A stretch of DNA of 64,000 bases from Alitta virens (taxonomy: Eukaryota > Annelida > Polychaeta > Phyllodocida > Nereididae), in assembly GCA_932294295.1 (NCBI GenBank), contig OW028575.1, positions 14,636,058-14,700,057 on the forward strand, in the 5' to 3' direction. The translations under genes and the position numbers were made by a program. Positions 27,701-42,700 of this stretch are shown here, piece by piece (within the stretch, counting starts at the first letter, position 1; each line of letters begins with the position of its first letter). The notes under the pieces were generated by a model. The model was not told the DNA's origin. It saw nothing but the letters and a program-made list of their open reading frames with translations, and did not search any database.

Positions 27701-30700
27701 ACAATGTATTGTCGTGGGTAATTAATTCAAAATATTTACACTCAGCACCTCCAACACTTCTACAATTACAGACATATGGTATTCACTGGAGGTCAGAAGG
27801 GTAACGTGGGATCACATGAATTGATGGGCATTTCAAACCTACCACAATGGCCGGGGATTGGACACTTAGGACAATGAGAGCACATTGAGAGCATGTCTGC
27901 ACGAACAGACCTTCTAATGCAACAACAAAACGATTAGTGTCAAGCAAGTTTCAGCAGTTCACTCCAGTTTCACTCCAGCCTCAGACTAATGAATGAAATT
28001 GTGGAATGCAATTACAGTAATTGAAGTCTCTTGAGGTAAAAATTCCACAGCTTATCGAAGTTTTCAGCAGACTCTTACTGGAGCCAAAGTGACATTCACC
28101 ATGGCAACACTAGACTTTCACTTCCAAGCAAACAGTCTCCGGGTACGTACGGAAGTACAAAGGGTTATTATATATACTCATTATAAACACAACAATGTGT
28201 TCCCATCAACATTGTACAGTTGGTGAGTTGGGAGTCAGGAATTTATCGAAAGTCTTGAAAGTGTTTTCTTTTAATGTTCACCTTGATATTGCAACTAAGG
28301 CCTGGTTCAATTTGAAACCAAGTAAACCTTTTAAATGAACTTTCATACGGAAAGTCTTGTTAATTTGTCACTTTCTACATGCATATAATCAGGTCGACTG
28401 AAATCAAAATAACTCAATACCTATGTACTAAGTGATATAATTTAATGGCTTTGTTTAAAATATACATGTAGGCTACCCCACCTCGTTACTATGGCACCTG
28501 GTAATTCAAAGCAATAAATTTGAAGATAATTGGATTATGCCTCACCAATGTTTCATCATTAAAACCAGTTTGAAAATGTTGCACCAAAGACGATCTTTTC
28601 AAAATGACCAGGTTGCAATGTAGATGCTGCACAATTAAAGTCTGCATTCCCATTAACACAAACTGAGGTTCCCAGAAATCATGAAATTAAATTCCATGAC
28701 TTTTCCATGACTTCTTCTTGACCATTCACCGATTTTCCTTGACTTTCTTTCGATAAACTCTGCACAACAAAGTCAACGATTGCAAATTATAACGGTCTCC
28801 ACACACCCGTTACAGTCGTCCTCACCACCATTTTTTATTGCACACCATGCTCTTTTTTTTAAATTTTTAATTCCATGACTTTTTAAAAATGTCAATGCCA
28901 ACCAATTTTCCCAAAATTTTCCAGGATTTTCCATGACTGTGGGAACCCTGGCCAATGCACTGAAAGCCATATATATCTCAGTCCTTGCAACTTGGTGTAT
29001 ACATCAAGATTCTGTCCAGACGCTCCCCAGACCAATCTGCCTTATTCCATCATCGCAGTCTGTTGCACAACCATATTTTCCCACTCATTTTCATAAACAG
29101 GATTATCCCTTTCTTGCGCCTTTTTCTCCTATATTTATCACAATCCAGTTTCACAGTTTCGCAGCTTATCAAGTTATCCTGCTTATGGCACTGGGCAAAC
29201 ATGTTGGAGTGATAGATGAGGTTCTAAAATGATGGATGACATTTCCTTCTTAAAATAAAACAACCAAGAAAAAATAACAACCAAGAAAAAAAAAAAAAAG
29301 AAGCTTCCTTACCGATGAGGTAAATGCGTTTCATATCTTGACACCTCCCTATTTTTTCTTTCCATACCAAGTTTTCCTTTTATCTCAGAATTATGGAAGA
29401 TGCTAACAGGATTTTCTCTACAAGTGAATATTGGATGCTTAATTTTTGTTCCTGTGTTGCTGCTGCTGTTGTAGACTTCCTGTTTAGAAGAAGTAATAGA
29501 AAGAACTTGACACTCAGCGGTTCATATGTACTTCAGTAAATCTTCCGCAAAATAGAATTTTTTAGACATTCAAAGCATCTTATGTTTGGCTCGATGATCA
29601 CCATTACTTTTAGTGTCATATATTTTGTGGGATTGGCCTATAGGTTACAGTGACAGAATATATAGTTTAAATGTTTGGATCTTAAGTTGTTTGGACCCTA
29701 GATCTAAGTTAGACAAGAATGCCTTTGTTTATCTGCAACCTTATTTAATCATTGTTTATACTTCTGTACCGATTGTAATTAATTATATTGTCCTTAATTG
29801 TTGATAGTTTGATGTCATGTAACATTACATAACTGCTTTGTTCAGACAATGGAGTACAATTGGGTCTTTGTGTAGGCACAATGCACACAATAGAGTGTTT
29901 ATTAATGTTGCTCAAGATTGTTAAGCCTTTCCCCAAAATATTTATCTCTGAGAATAACCACACTAGCCACTGGAAATTCTGTATATTTAATAACCTCATA
30001 ACGCGTGCAATCAGCAGAATTTCGCCATGAAACAAATCGAATTATTGTAGATAAAGATCGTTTCATGAGAGGCAGAAATTGCCATGGATTTGCAGGAATA
30101 TCTCCAAAGGTTCCTGGCGCATGCGTATAAAGAGTTCAAGGGTGATTTAGAGGCTATGTCTGGTTAGAGGCTATGTCACGTGATGTATCCCATAGGGCCC
30201 TGCGCTGCATGGTTTGGGTAGATGAGATGCGTGATGCATCCCAGAAAGCTGCTGGCCCAGCAGACTATCAGGCCAGCATCACAGTTTAGGCTGCTCCTCC
30301 TCCTCATATTCTCATATTAAGGGATGCTGTCCATTTCCAGGCAACTGATGGATGGCTCCAGATATGTACGTCACTTTAAGACTTCTAATCGGAAGCCATT
30401 TACCTGTCCTGCATATCGTCCGACTACTTTCTCAAGGGGAATTCATATTCCTGCTAATGCCTTCCATCTTACAGTGGGGCCCTGGAATTTAGTCACTTTT
30501 AAAAGTAAAATACACCATACTTCCGATTTATTCATTCCTTATATTCCAATAAATATTCTAACCATTTCCCTTATTTCTAACAACGGTTTTAGCAACTTTT
30601 TCAAAACTTGCAGCATTCATAACATAAAATATTGCGTAAGTGTATGTAAACTTTGAAATTTTGGGTCAGGCTGATAAGATAAATGCAATTTTCGGTGACT

Positions 30701-33700
30701 GCACCGCCGCATTGGTGAACATTTTCGTACCATACACGCGGGTAGGTTATAACTTACGTCATTATGTTAAGCCCTGTAGTTGAGAGTAACTTAAGACTTC
30801 CGGTGTATAATGTAGCCATTTCGTGTCAACGGCAGCAACGTTAAGGGAGCAAGACGTACACGGGGTAACAGCGTGTTGTGCTTATCCTTAATATTGAAAA
30901 CTTTATCATGAAACCATTAAATTGGCATAAATAACATCTTATTTTAGTTCAACGTGAGTTGTTTTATTTATTTATTATCTTCAATCTAAAATTAAGATCG
31001 GTTTGCTAATTGCCCATCCTTGGTGCATTCCGACTTTCATCATTACAATTTAATGACAAATTTTCACGAAGGATTCACAGCAAAATGGTGAGTTTCGTCG
31101 CAATATCTTGAACATTTATCATAGTTCGAAATAATAATACGAAACTGGACATGATCGATCGGCAAGTCCCCCAGAGTATAGAAGGAGTCACAACTCATGT
31201 GTTATTGGCGAGCAGTGTCTTGAAACACAAGACGTCGTCTCGCATACTCTCACTCTATTGCAGCTTTGGTCTCACATGCCCACATGGTCTGGGATGAGGA
31301 CGGGGACACATTTGCTCTCTGCTTTCGTGGTGTTAGTCAACTTATCACAGAGCAACAAACGACAGCAAAATGGTGGCCTGTCATCCCTGCCTCCCTCGAC
31401 CCTTAATTCCCTATAATTGATACCGATGCTTGCAAACCTTGCTTCAATTCCTGCCCTCCTGGGTTTTACTATCGCGACGAGACAGGGGCAATTTAGCAGG
31501 ACCTGCAGCAGGCCTTTCAGACATCCAACTGATGGATGCCCCTAACGCTGCAATGACAGACAAATCTGACTGAATTAAGAGCATTTCGGGTCTTTCTGCC
31601 TGCCTCTGGGATCGCTCATTGACACTACACAGCAGTGACACGGTCCAAACTGGTCCACGCATTGTCTCGTAATTACACACAAGGATCTGTGACATGTTAT
31701 TACACAGTAGAAACAGACCAAGGCAATAGTGGAACTCTACAATTAATAAAGCTCTGGAGAATCTACTGAATGGTCTCAACATTGAAGTAGTCATAAGAAA
31801 AACTGTCTTAGAGTGGTCTTCTTGCCTCTTATTTTTAACTACTTTTCCCATGGGGTAAATGAAATTCATTTTATTGTTTTAGTACATAGTAAAGTGATAT
31901 TCAATCCGACGTGATCTTACTATTGGACCTTCTTATACTGGATTCAATCTAGAATAATTTTCAATATAGTTGGTCTCAGTTGAGAGGATCCACTTTACAT
32001 CTGTATTATATAACAATGAGCCCATGATTCTTGTCTCAGACTTGCTTCCTGAGCTTGATGTTCACCCCAGCTAATCTAGATTACCCTCCTTCTTACCTCA
32101 TTACTGCTAATGACAAAATATCATTCACATTCTCCACCCTAATTACCACTATGAATGCATCGTACTCAGTAATAGACCAAAGAGACACAATGACGCTAGT
32201 TTATCACACCAAATGACTGTTTGTCCCACAGCGAGAAAAGTAATGCAACTCAAACTATACAGTGGCTCGATGCGGCTGTCTGAATCCGTTATTTTATCAT
32301 TAAAGTAGTGTCATAATTTAATCACACATTCCTTAATAATGAATTTGTAGAGTGCCATTTCAGATTTCTACTCCCTGGCACTTTAATGAAACGGGACCTA
32401 CAATTTCATGCTCTAGCCATCACTTATATAAAATAATTTGATATCTTCATGAGTTTATTCCAGAATACTGATATGTGTATATAAAACTCAAACTATAATA
32501 ATATGATTTTCTCTTAAACAATGGCCTCAATATGCTGAAAAATTCCCTCAATATGTCGACATACCTTATTGCTCTGTCTTTGTCTGTCTCAATCAGGCAT
32601 CATTGGAAATATCTTTGACAATTTTTCTATAACTTTCAACCTGTCCCACAACGTTTTTCAGCCAATCTCTTCAGCGACAGACAGACAGCAGATCTAAATC
32701 ACTGGCTTCTATTTTCTGGTTGCATCTTTTGTCTCAGCCAGTTAATTATATATCAACCACACAGTCGAGATGACGTCACTGACGTGCTATTATAACGTCA
32801 GAGACGCGTATTACGTCTGGTGATTCCTCCATAATATCCTAAATTGGAGATGCTCAAGAAGGATGGGGTGCTCAAGCAGTTGGGAATAAGTAGGAGAGGA
32901 CAAAGAGAGCAAGAAAAGCAAAAAACAACAAAACAAAAAAGAAAAATACATAGAAGTGGATACATAGAAGTTGACAAGAGAGATAACAAAGGAGATGAAA
33001 AGAAGAGAGAAGTGTAAAGATGCAGAAGCTGCTGCTGCTGATGCTGCTGCTGATGCTGCTGGTCTAGGAGAGAGAATAATGTGGAAGATGGAGAGTTCTG
33101 CAGGAGTCCTGCAGCAGCAGCCTTTTGTACATGCAGTCACTGGTCCCAGCACCAATCTGACAAATGACTAAGGTTTATCTTCCTACGCCAGCCGAATCAC
33201 TCAACAGAGTGGCGTCTCACTCCGCGACCTTCAGTGGGACGACTCATTAGTAAAATAGGCCGGCACTGAGTAGGACTGATGCGGCCCATGCCATCATCTA
33301 GCTGCCTGGCTGCTGCGGATGCAGAGATGGGGGACACCGTGAGATGCCATTGGATGCTGAGGCGTCAATAGTCTCATGACTAAAGAACAGTCAATAGATA
33401 ACTAATGATTGCAGATGGACACTTGTACCTGCAACCTTGTTCATCATGTCCTTCCCATCACTCCTAATACATCAATCATTCCCCTAATTACAACACTTTA
33501 GATCAGTGCAGACCCCCCCCCCCCCCTATTGTACCCTGTACACAGACCATCCGCAGTATCTTTATGAAGTACATGTAGGCTGGAACAAGATAAATCAGAT
33601 CGTAATAATTAGCCATTAAATTGTGTCATAATATCTTCAAAGGTATACTGTTTTAGCCTATCTATAATTCAACAAATATAGCAGTTCCACGAATGCTTTT

Positions 33701-36700
33701 TTCTCTAGCACTATAGATAATCAATTCTTTCAGTTACTGTAAAAAGAAAACACCACAGGGAAAACGATTTGAAATATACTTAGATATGATTGTTGGAAAT
33801 CATAAATGAGTTGTTCACGTCCGAATTTGTGTCTATATCATGAAATGACCAGCCGGAAAAGGCAGAAGTAATGACGAGATAATAAAGCTGCTCTCCGCAT
33901 CATGTTACTAATTTACTCGCCTCAGCATAGACAATAAATACAATATGAACACAAAGTCCATTGTCACGTTAATTCAGGACAATACCCTGAAAGGTTTTTG
34001 GATTATTCACGATTGGTGATGTGAAGATTTCCACTTCAAGCAAGTTCAGTTCAGTCTTCAGGACTGCTCTTGAATGATGATAAAACGTAATTACAGACTT
34101 TTAAAGCATCATTGAAATGAGATCAAGATGTTTGGGAAGCCTCGATGCATGCATAAAAACAAAGCACCGCTTCAATCTCATGTACAGGCCAACATTAGAC
34201 ATCGGCATACATAGCATAGTTGAAGAGTTGAAGACAGCATTCACGTCAGTCTAGGCATTCACGTCTGTCTAGGCATTCACGACTCGCGCTGCATGTAGGA
34301 AGCACAGAGCCAGTGTAGTTGGTCTACTGGAGTCCACACTCAGTCTTGTGCCCTAGCTCTTAAGACCCCTAGGCCCCAACAGCACCCTGCTACAGTAATG
34401 TAAGAGAGGTAAAATACAGGCAAACTAATAAGGCTGTAATGAGGAAGGGTTCCCTAGTGCTTACCCTTGCATAAATGAAGCATAAAAAAGAGAAGAGCGC
34501 AAATTGGAAGCATAAAATCAGTAGAGGACTCCGAGGGCACCAACTGGTATCAAGGGGAATAATGCACAGCCTTGTTTCATCCCATAAGGGAATTCCCCGG
34601 AAATCCCCACAGAAATAACATAAGTGGTGGCCCAAGTGATCCTGTGTGCATACATGCTACATTCCACTGGTCAGCTGGTCAGCTGGTCAATGGTTGGTCA
34701 ATGGCTGTCACTCTCAAGGGAATGGTCAGTACAATTCAGGGCAGTTGTAGCAATTAATGATGGAAGTTAGACAAACAATGTACTTAAATACTCTCAATAC
34801 CGATCTATTATAGAAATGCTTCATTGGCACCTACTTCAGATATGGAGTACACCTTTGTTTATATTATGTTAATCTCTTGTGAGAACAGAGAAGTATACAT
34901 GTTTTTCCATTTTATAATTTACATTTTCGACCTATTGTGAACATTGTGTAAAGGCAAAAGTTCTATTTATGATAATAATGATTACAGTCTATGAATAAAT
35001 CACTTATTATGACTAACTGCATACTTGACATTGAGATTTTTAACATTCTAGATACCATCAAACTGACCAACAAGTTAGACTGCAGTACTATTTTTATAAA
35101 AAAAATCCATAAGTTTAAGATGCTTCAGCAACAGTTATGCATCGTCATAATGCCACATCTCTACCAGACATCCCAAAACTGACTCACTGACAATAAATCT
35201 GTCGACACAAACCCACTGCAGGAAATTAAACTTTCATGAAATAAATTAAAGTGGAAGTTCATTTAGTACTCTCTTTCCTGCCTTGATCTAGCAACAATAA
35301 ACCAAAGGGATGTGTGGTCCTATTTCTAGCATGCTAATAGAGTGAGTTAAAGGGGAACTAACCCCTTGAGCACTTTACCTCTCAGATGTTAGCTTGGGTC
35401 CATATAAACACATCAACGCTATTCAAAACTTGCATATGTGCCCTGGTAAAGTAATATCCTGCATTTATTAGCTCCGTTTTGTGAACCACGGAGGCCGCCA
35501 TTTTTGATTTTCACGGTGTTTTGCACTGACCGGAAATACGTCACTGTTGTACTATAAATCTCAGCCAAGTATTCTGGAGGCTCAGCATTGCAATTCTAGT
35601 GAGAACAACTGTAAACAACAGTTTTAGATACAGTTAATTGCACTTTCAGAGCAGTTCTTACTGAGTGTCAAGTAATTGCCATTGAACTATTTGAGACAAT
35701 GCAATTAGAGAGAGACAGAGAGTTTATTAGATCAAATTAAATAAAACAAACAAAAGCAGCAAGGAAAAACGATAAGCAGTAAATAAATAAAAATAAATTA
35801 AAAAAGTCAAAATACATATTATAATCCAATTACCTTTGATCAGGAGACATCCACTAAGTTCTTATTTATAAAACGCTGACGTGGATGCCCCCCTCAAACT
35901 CATATTTAAAAAAAATATATATATTATCAAATTGAAAATTAGTTTTTGATATTTAAATTTTTAACTGGTAGGTCTACATTAAATGTATCTAGCAACGCAA
36001 ACCAACATACAATTGAAATAAGCACAATTTGGTAATTAATATATATTAATCTTGGTAAAGGAGATGATGCCCTTAAAACATCCCCACTAACACAATATAT
36101 ACTCTAAATATAGATACTATGAAATATATTTATACAATAAATAATACTGCACACTGCCCCTAAGTATTATGTAACATATTTTATTTACAAAGCAAATAAG
36201 TTTAGAAACAAAATCTTATTTGCCCATGCCTATATACCTATTCTTAGATACAAATTGCTCATTGCAATCAATGCAATAATTATGCTGTATTCCCAAAAGA
36301 ATTGTAATTAACACCCTTTATGTTGTTATGCTATATGTTCTTGTTATAATTGCAATGAACAATGTAATGGCTTGTAATCAACAGGATTATGAATTGATTC
36401 ATATGGCTGAATGCATATATGGCCTAGCAGTGTACATAAGTGACGTCACTGTCTTGTGTGCTGTGTGCAATAATGGCGGCCCCCAGCATGTCGGCGATTG
36501 GTGCAATTTACTCTTTTAATTGGCTTGAAATCATATCAAACTAGAGTTTAAGACATTTCCTTTCGCTGCAATATATTATTTAACATCTAATTGAACTTTT
36601 GAAATTAACATACAAACTTCCATTAGTTCCCCTTTAAGAGCCATTGTCTGGCCCTAGACCACCTGGGACAGAGTGAAATAAGACTTGACGTGATCCTCCC

Positions 36701-39700
36701 AGCAGGTCTCTCCACCTCCTGCAACTTTTAGAGTGGTCAAGATGTTGTGTTGGTGGCTGCTAGACACACTGAGAGTATTTCTTTAAGTTATGCAAAGCAG
36801 TTGATGTTTCAATATATTTTAGCACCTTTTAGTCATCTTTCACAACTACTGATATTTTGACGGCGTCCAAAGAATGACTGAAAGGTCAATATTGATGAAT
36901 AGAAAATACATTAAGAGATGGACTAATGCTTTAAGGTATATATATTTTTAGAAAATATAAGTTGATCTGATTGTATGTTATCTGTATTTTTCAGTGATGC
37001 TCCTTTTCCTGGTTTTTATGAGCTTATGCAAAAATCATATTTTACGTACATAATTTAGGTCAGTGTTAACATCAAATTCACACGTTACTTGATGATTGAG
37101 TATCAGCATACATCAAGAATATTTCATATTTATTAAATATACTTTTTAAGAGGATATGGGATATTTTTATATCAACTGCTGCCTATCATTTGGAATATTG
37201 CAATGTACTGTAGTCTGGATTTCTCAATTATGCTATCATCTAGCAAAATTACTGTCTAGGCCATTTCATTTACATATGAGAAGACTTTTTTGAAACTTTC
37301 TTCATTGAATGCAATTAAATCTGAGTGTGATGATGTACTCTCTGCTGCTGCTGCTGCTGCCATATATTGTGCAGAGCTGGCTAAACCGCTGCTGTCTGGT
37401 AAAGATGTGGCATTATGACTATGCAGAACTGTTGAAGCATTTTAAAAATATGGAAAATACTTAAAGCAATTTCAGATAGATATATCTTGTCTTGCCATAG
37501 TGGTTTGCAATTATATTCTTTTTCATTATGTGCGTTTAACTATACAATCTCAGCCTAAAAGATTTAGGCATGAGACAGCAAACATCATACCAACAATAAC
37601 TTCGAATAACTACTTGCCATTTTTGCCATTGCAACTTTTGCTGTTGATCCCTAACGAATTTCATTGGAAAGACAGGAAATAACATATTGATTATATCTGT
37701 CAGTCATTAATTCGTTTTTAAGAATTGGACTGAAGTAGTAAATATTCTTAGCCTTGAGAACAGTCCTAAGTGTTGAATCATGTATATAAATGGCATGCTA
37801 TATTATCCTCTCTTGTACATTTAATTCGCAATCGATTAGAACATTGACCCACCTTGTAGCTGCCTGGTCCTATGATCCCACATGGCAAAGAGAAATTGTC
37901 GCCCCTGTTGACTGTGATGTTTTTGCTCTCCGTCGTTATCTGCACTGGTTCCCCTGTAACAGGAAAGGGCAAATGGTCAGATAAAACAGAATGGACGAAT
38001 CAAAATAGCACCAAAGGCTACTGCTTGTAGCCCCAGGAGATTTTGTAGCGCTCACCAGAATTGAGGCATTCGCATTCGCCACAATCTTGCTGTGTGCACA
38101 TTGCACAGAACTACACAAAAAGAGTAGTCAGAGGGATGCAATGAAACCAGTGAAACGCTGCTTTAATTCACATGTCTATACAGACTATTTTGCAATTAAT
38201 GCCAATATGTTTTGACTCATATTTATTGCCGTCGTCGTTTAAAAGAAATGTCTAAAGTTACCTGCCTTTATTAACCATCCTAAACCATCTACTCAAAGAT
38301 ATTTTTCATTACGGGTGATGAATATTTGTAAATACAGTAGGTTAAATGTAGTGATTTTGGTTGTTGACTGTGCTACTGACATTACCTCAGTTAATGGTGG
38401 ACTGCATGAATCAATCATACTATTAATTTCTTTATTTCATTCTATGGTAAATCTGGTTTATACCTTCGAAAGACTACGTTTTGATTTATTTGCCAGACAG
38501 GGCATAACTAAATCGCCATATTTATGATGTGGGTTAATCAAGTGATGCTTCTTATGCATGGGATAATCGCGTGTGATGCTCAATTGGGCATAATCATATC
38601 AATCGTATCAGTGTAGGACAAACCATTGGGCTAACTGAGGGTTATTGATGAAATAATAAGCCATTATACGGTTTTGTGCATGTCTCTGCAAGATCCCGAC
38701 CTGCTCCGACTGATATTTTGGGATCAGCAATGATGCTAGGAATACAATATAGTGATTTCACGTTCTCTTATTGCTTAATGTTTACTAATGGCAGATTTCA
38801 TTTTCTGGCATTTATAACAATGCGCGTATCTTATTGCTTAATTTTCATTAAAGACATTTCATTATATGGTATTTTACAACAATCCGTACAACTGTATATA
38901 TATTAGGAAGAACCTTTTCTGTAGAGGACAAAGGAAATATGCTAAAGTATAGTTTTCACAAAATGAGAAAGGCCAAAGAAAAGATATAAAAACATCAGAT
39001 ATGTACAAAAAGTGTGTTTGTCACACATCTGGAGTTTGTCACACCCATACCACTGGACAGTTAATACAAGACTTGCACTGAGTTAGGTTGAGGACACATA
39101 CTGTGAAAGCTTCACAAACGACCACCAGTCACATGCTTAACACTGGGCAGCAGTCTAAATGCAGATTCCTTGCATCCAATTCCTCCAAGCAAACAAACTT
39201 TAAGGATGCCAAATTGAGAATGCAAATAGTGCTGCTAGGTTTTAAGCCCCCTGGCAAGGCTGAAAGATCTGCCTCCCCAGCCCACAACACAAAATGCGAA
39301 GGCATGCCATCAATTTTTCATCAATAGTTACAGCAGAGGACCGTATCATGTGTGCTTTTCAGCTCTTTTCAGCTCGGTCGTGACAGCCAAACCTCAAGAG
39401 CAACAATGAGTTCAACTTGGCTGTGTACACTGCATAAGTAGTTTATCAATATTTTGTGGAGCCTCCAGGAAGGTACGTACAGTAAAGCCTCACCACTGTA
39501 AACAACAGGTCCAAAAAAATGCTGGTCTTAAATGGCAAGGTGGTCTTAATTCCGAAGATGAAACAACGATAGTAAATTACATAATGTAACAAAGTAAATG
39601 ATCGACCTGTCAAAGGTCAGGGGCACCAAATATGGGAATTTCTTAGGGCATATATAACTGATGGGTGTCACCTTGCAGAAAACCACACAAACAGTACATT

Positions 39701-42700
39701 ATATGGAAGATATCAGAAGCACTTTCTTTCTCACTGGTTCCAATAGGCAGGTCTCAATTGATATATGGTTTTACTATTACTAAACAATGTTGTAAACCTG
39801 GCAAGTACAATAACAGTCAATCCATCTGAATATTATGCATGAGAACTGTTTAAATGCTCAGATCTTTTCAATTAATTTAGCTCCTTACATTGTTAATACA
39901 TATATACACAATGGGACAACCAGTCGTTTTCAATAAAACAAGAGCTATGCCTGAAACTTTTCTACTTCCATTGATTTAGCAGTACTCTTAGACCCAACAA
40001 ATTGCCATCCCACCCTTCCTGCAAGTAGCTTTTACATCATACACGGTATCATGACACCCCGATTTGATCAGATACCCCAGTGTTCTTCTTAATCTCACCA
40101 ACTTCCAACAATTGTTTGTCAACCATCGATCATAGAGGCGCTGCTAGCTTGCTTGCCCTCATCGGGGGTGACACAGTATCGGCATGCCTAGGACACAGCA
40201 CCAGCCCTCCTAAGACACAGCACCAGCCCTAAGACACAGCACCAAGCTCTCTGAGACACACAACAACCTCTGAGACACAAACCAAGCTCTGTGAGGCACT
40301 CAGTAAGAAACAAACAAGTCGCTTGATTCTCTCAGAGCCCACCACTGCTACCATCTAACACGCTACAAACCTCCCTGAATCTTCTTTGCATTGTTCTAAG
40401 GAGATGTCTATTCTCAGTGATATTAGCAGATCTACTTAGGCTATGCAATGAGTGACTTCACATATATCAAACTAGCAGGTTAATTACAATATCCTCCCAT
40501 AACCCATTTGTCGTACACTTTATATTTTTTATATCACAGGTTTCGAAGGACCTCATCACCCCTTTCCTTCTTGAATAACATAAATACATGTACTTATATA
40601 GCAAAACGTTAATATATAATATATATAAATCATAAAATATTAACTAAAACAGTTTTAATATCTGGGTTCTTTATTAGTCTGTTGCATGTTGGTGGCCATG
40701 TAGTGTTGTAAGCTAAGCAACTTGCAATACAGATATCGGATTATAATCAATCATAAACGAAACCCTTGCCACATGAATTACACGTCCATGGTTTATTGAT
40801 TATTCAATGATGATATATCACCGTAAAACCCCTACTTTAAACTAATGAAGTATTATGAATTGATTCCTTTACATGTATTAGTGGGAGGCGCATATAACCA
40901 TCAAGCAGAGACCACCATTAATGGTGAAGCTGCTGCATTATAAGTGTGAAAAGTGTAGGGGTAGACTGAGCACCGATTACACTTGATGCCTTACAAATGC
41001 AAATTACTCCAGATATAGGGCTTTTAATGCTTTCTGGTGCTGGTTGATAGTTGCCATAAGCCCCTGTCAGCTGCTGCTGCTACAGCAGGATAGAAGGATG
41101 GACAGAGGGGACAGGTGACAAAGACTTGTGTGATGGAGTGAAGGGCCAGCCTGACAGCAACAAGCCTCAGACAGTGTCACTTTATTGAATACTATGCTGA
41201 CCCAAGCCTTGGAGGCATGAGCTGACTTTTGCCTGTCACCCGCCCCATCAAGCTAGCTTAAGGCAGGACCACTGCTTACTTGCTATTCATTACACAATCA
41301 GGTTACCACGGGCAGCTTAGGAAACATCCCATTCCTGCTTGATGTCACTGCCTTTTGTGTCTGTCACATCCTCGGCCAAGTCATGAATGAATTTGCTGCT
41401 GCAAATGCAATTTGCCTACAACATCGGATGTCATTAATTTACCTAGTGACATCGGGCTTTCCATTTAATTGCTCTTACTTTTTCAATTTGTATAAAGTTC
41501 TGCATTTGTGACTGAAAGGTGCACAAATTACAACTACACTTCGGAATAAAAAAAAATAAAACATTTCAGTTCGTAAATTATGTTATTGTTTACTGATTCT
41601 TGATGGCCCAATTTTAACAAGTCTAGCATAAAACTGAATTATGTTCTTAAAGCTATTATAACGAATCTATCTATTGTATAAATTGAGGCCAACCAACTTA
41701 AACAATCTATTGAGTGCATTTTGTGTACGCAAAGACCCTATGTACTCCATTGTCTAAACAAAGCAGTTATGTAATATTACATGACTTTGTATTTAGACAA
41801 TGACAATATAACGAACTACAAAACACAAGTATGAACAACAACTGCCAGGTTACATAAGAAAACATCACATTCTTGTCTAACTTAGCTCTTAATTAGACTA
41901 AATATCCAATTTTAACAATATATTCCTGTATCACACACCTTATCTTGTCCTCCTAAATAAGCTCATAAATTGAAGTACAACTTTCAAAGATTCCCACTAC
42001 ATTAAACTACACCCTGACTATACACTAAACAGATGGCAAGTGATATCAAGAGGTGGGACGGGGGGGGGGGATCAATGGCACATGATGGTACTAGACCACA
42101 TCAGATGCATAAGATCCTCTCATCCCCCTTGCCCATATCTCTGCTTCCTGGATCTCCTGGATCCATTTAATGAATCCATTACTGCTCCTTTGGTGTGCAG
42201 ACGCTTACTACGGAGTAGGCAATTTTGGGAACTGATGGTTTGAGCCGGTGGGAGTCAGAACATCACCCTCAACAGCAGCAGCAGCAGCCAATGGAGGAAT
42301 CTGCTTATGAGATCTACGACCAGGGTGTTAAGAGGTCAGTCAAGCTTTTTATGAAGGGTGTGAGGGGACTGCCAATGCAATATAAGGCAATGTATGGAGA
42401 GGGTAGCCTGACACTGCAGCTGCTGATGTCTGAGTTAGCTGGCTTGCAAATTGCCACCTAACCAATCAGCAAAGAGTGATGGTATTTCATCTAGTTGCTT
42501 AATAAAACTTTCCCACGGCTTCCTCCTTGCCTATTTTCACTTAACAGAGGTGCTAAGTGATACGAGGGTTCATTGGCTACACCAGGTCAAGTCAAAATAT
42601 ACTCAAGGAAGTGAGCAGATGGTGTCTGAACTGACCTCCTTAGGAATCTCAAGAAATAAGGATCAGACTCTCAGTTAAATCGGTGCACCCATCTGTCTGT

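Larger units (their letters stand above)
27285..37852. other. Intron 2 (10.6 kb)
   Basis: Contains one copy of a dispersed repeat (29700-29890), a CRE-like patch near 32768, CTG tracts (33029, 37342), a 14-C run, a SINE fragment and a 1.3-kb TTAA-flanked element. Open frames of up to 141 codons show no recognisable domain. Confidence 0.5.

Noticed and set aside
31444..31869. 141-codon minus-strand open frame in intron 2
   Set aside because: No recognisable domain, no splice logic with the gene, and composition like non-coding sequence.
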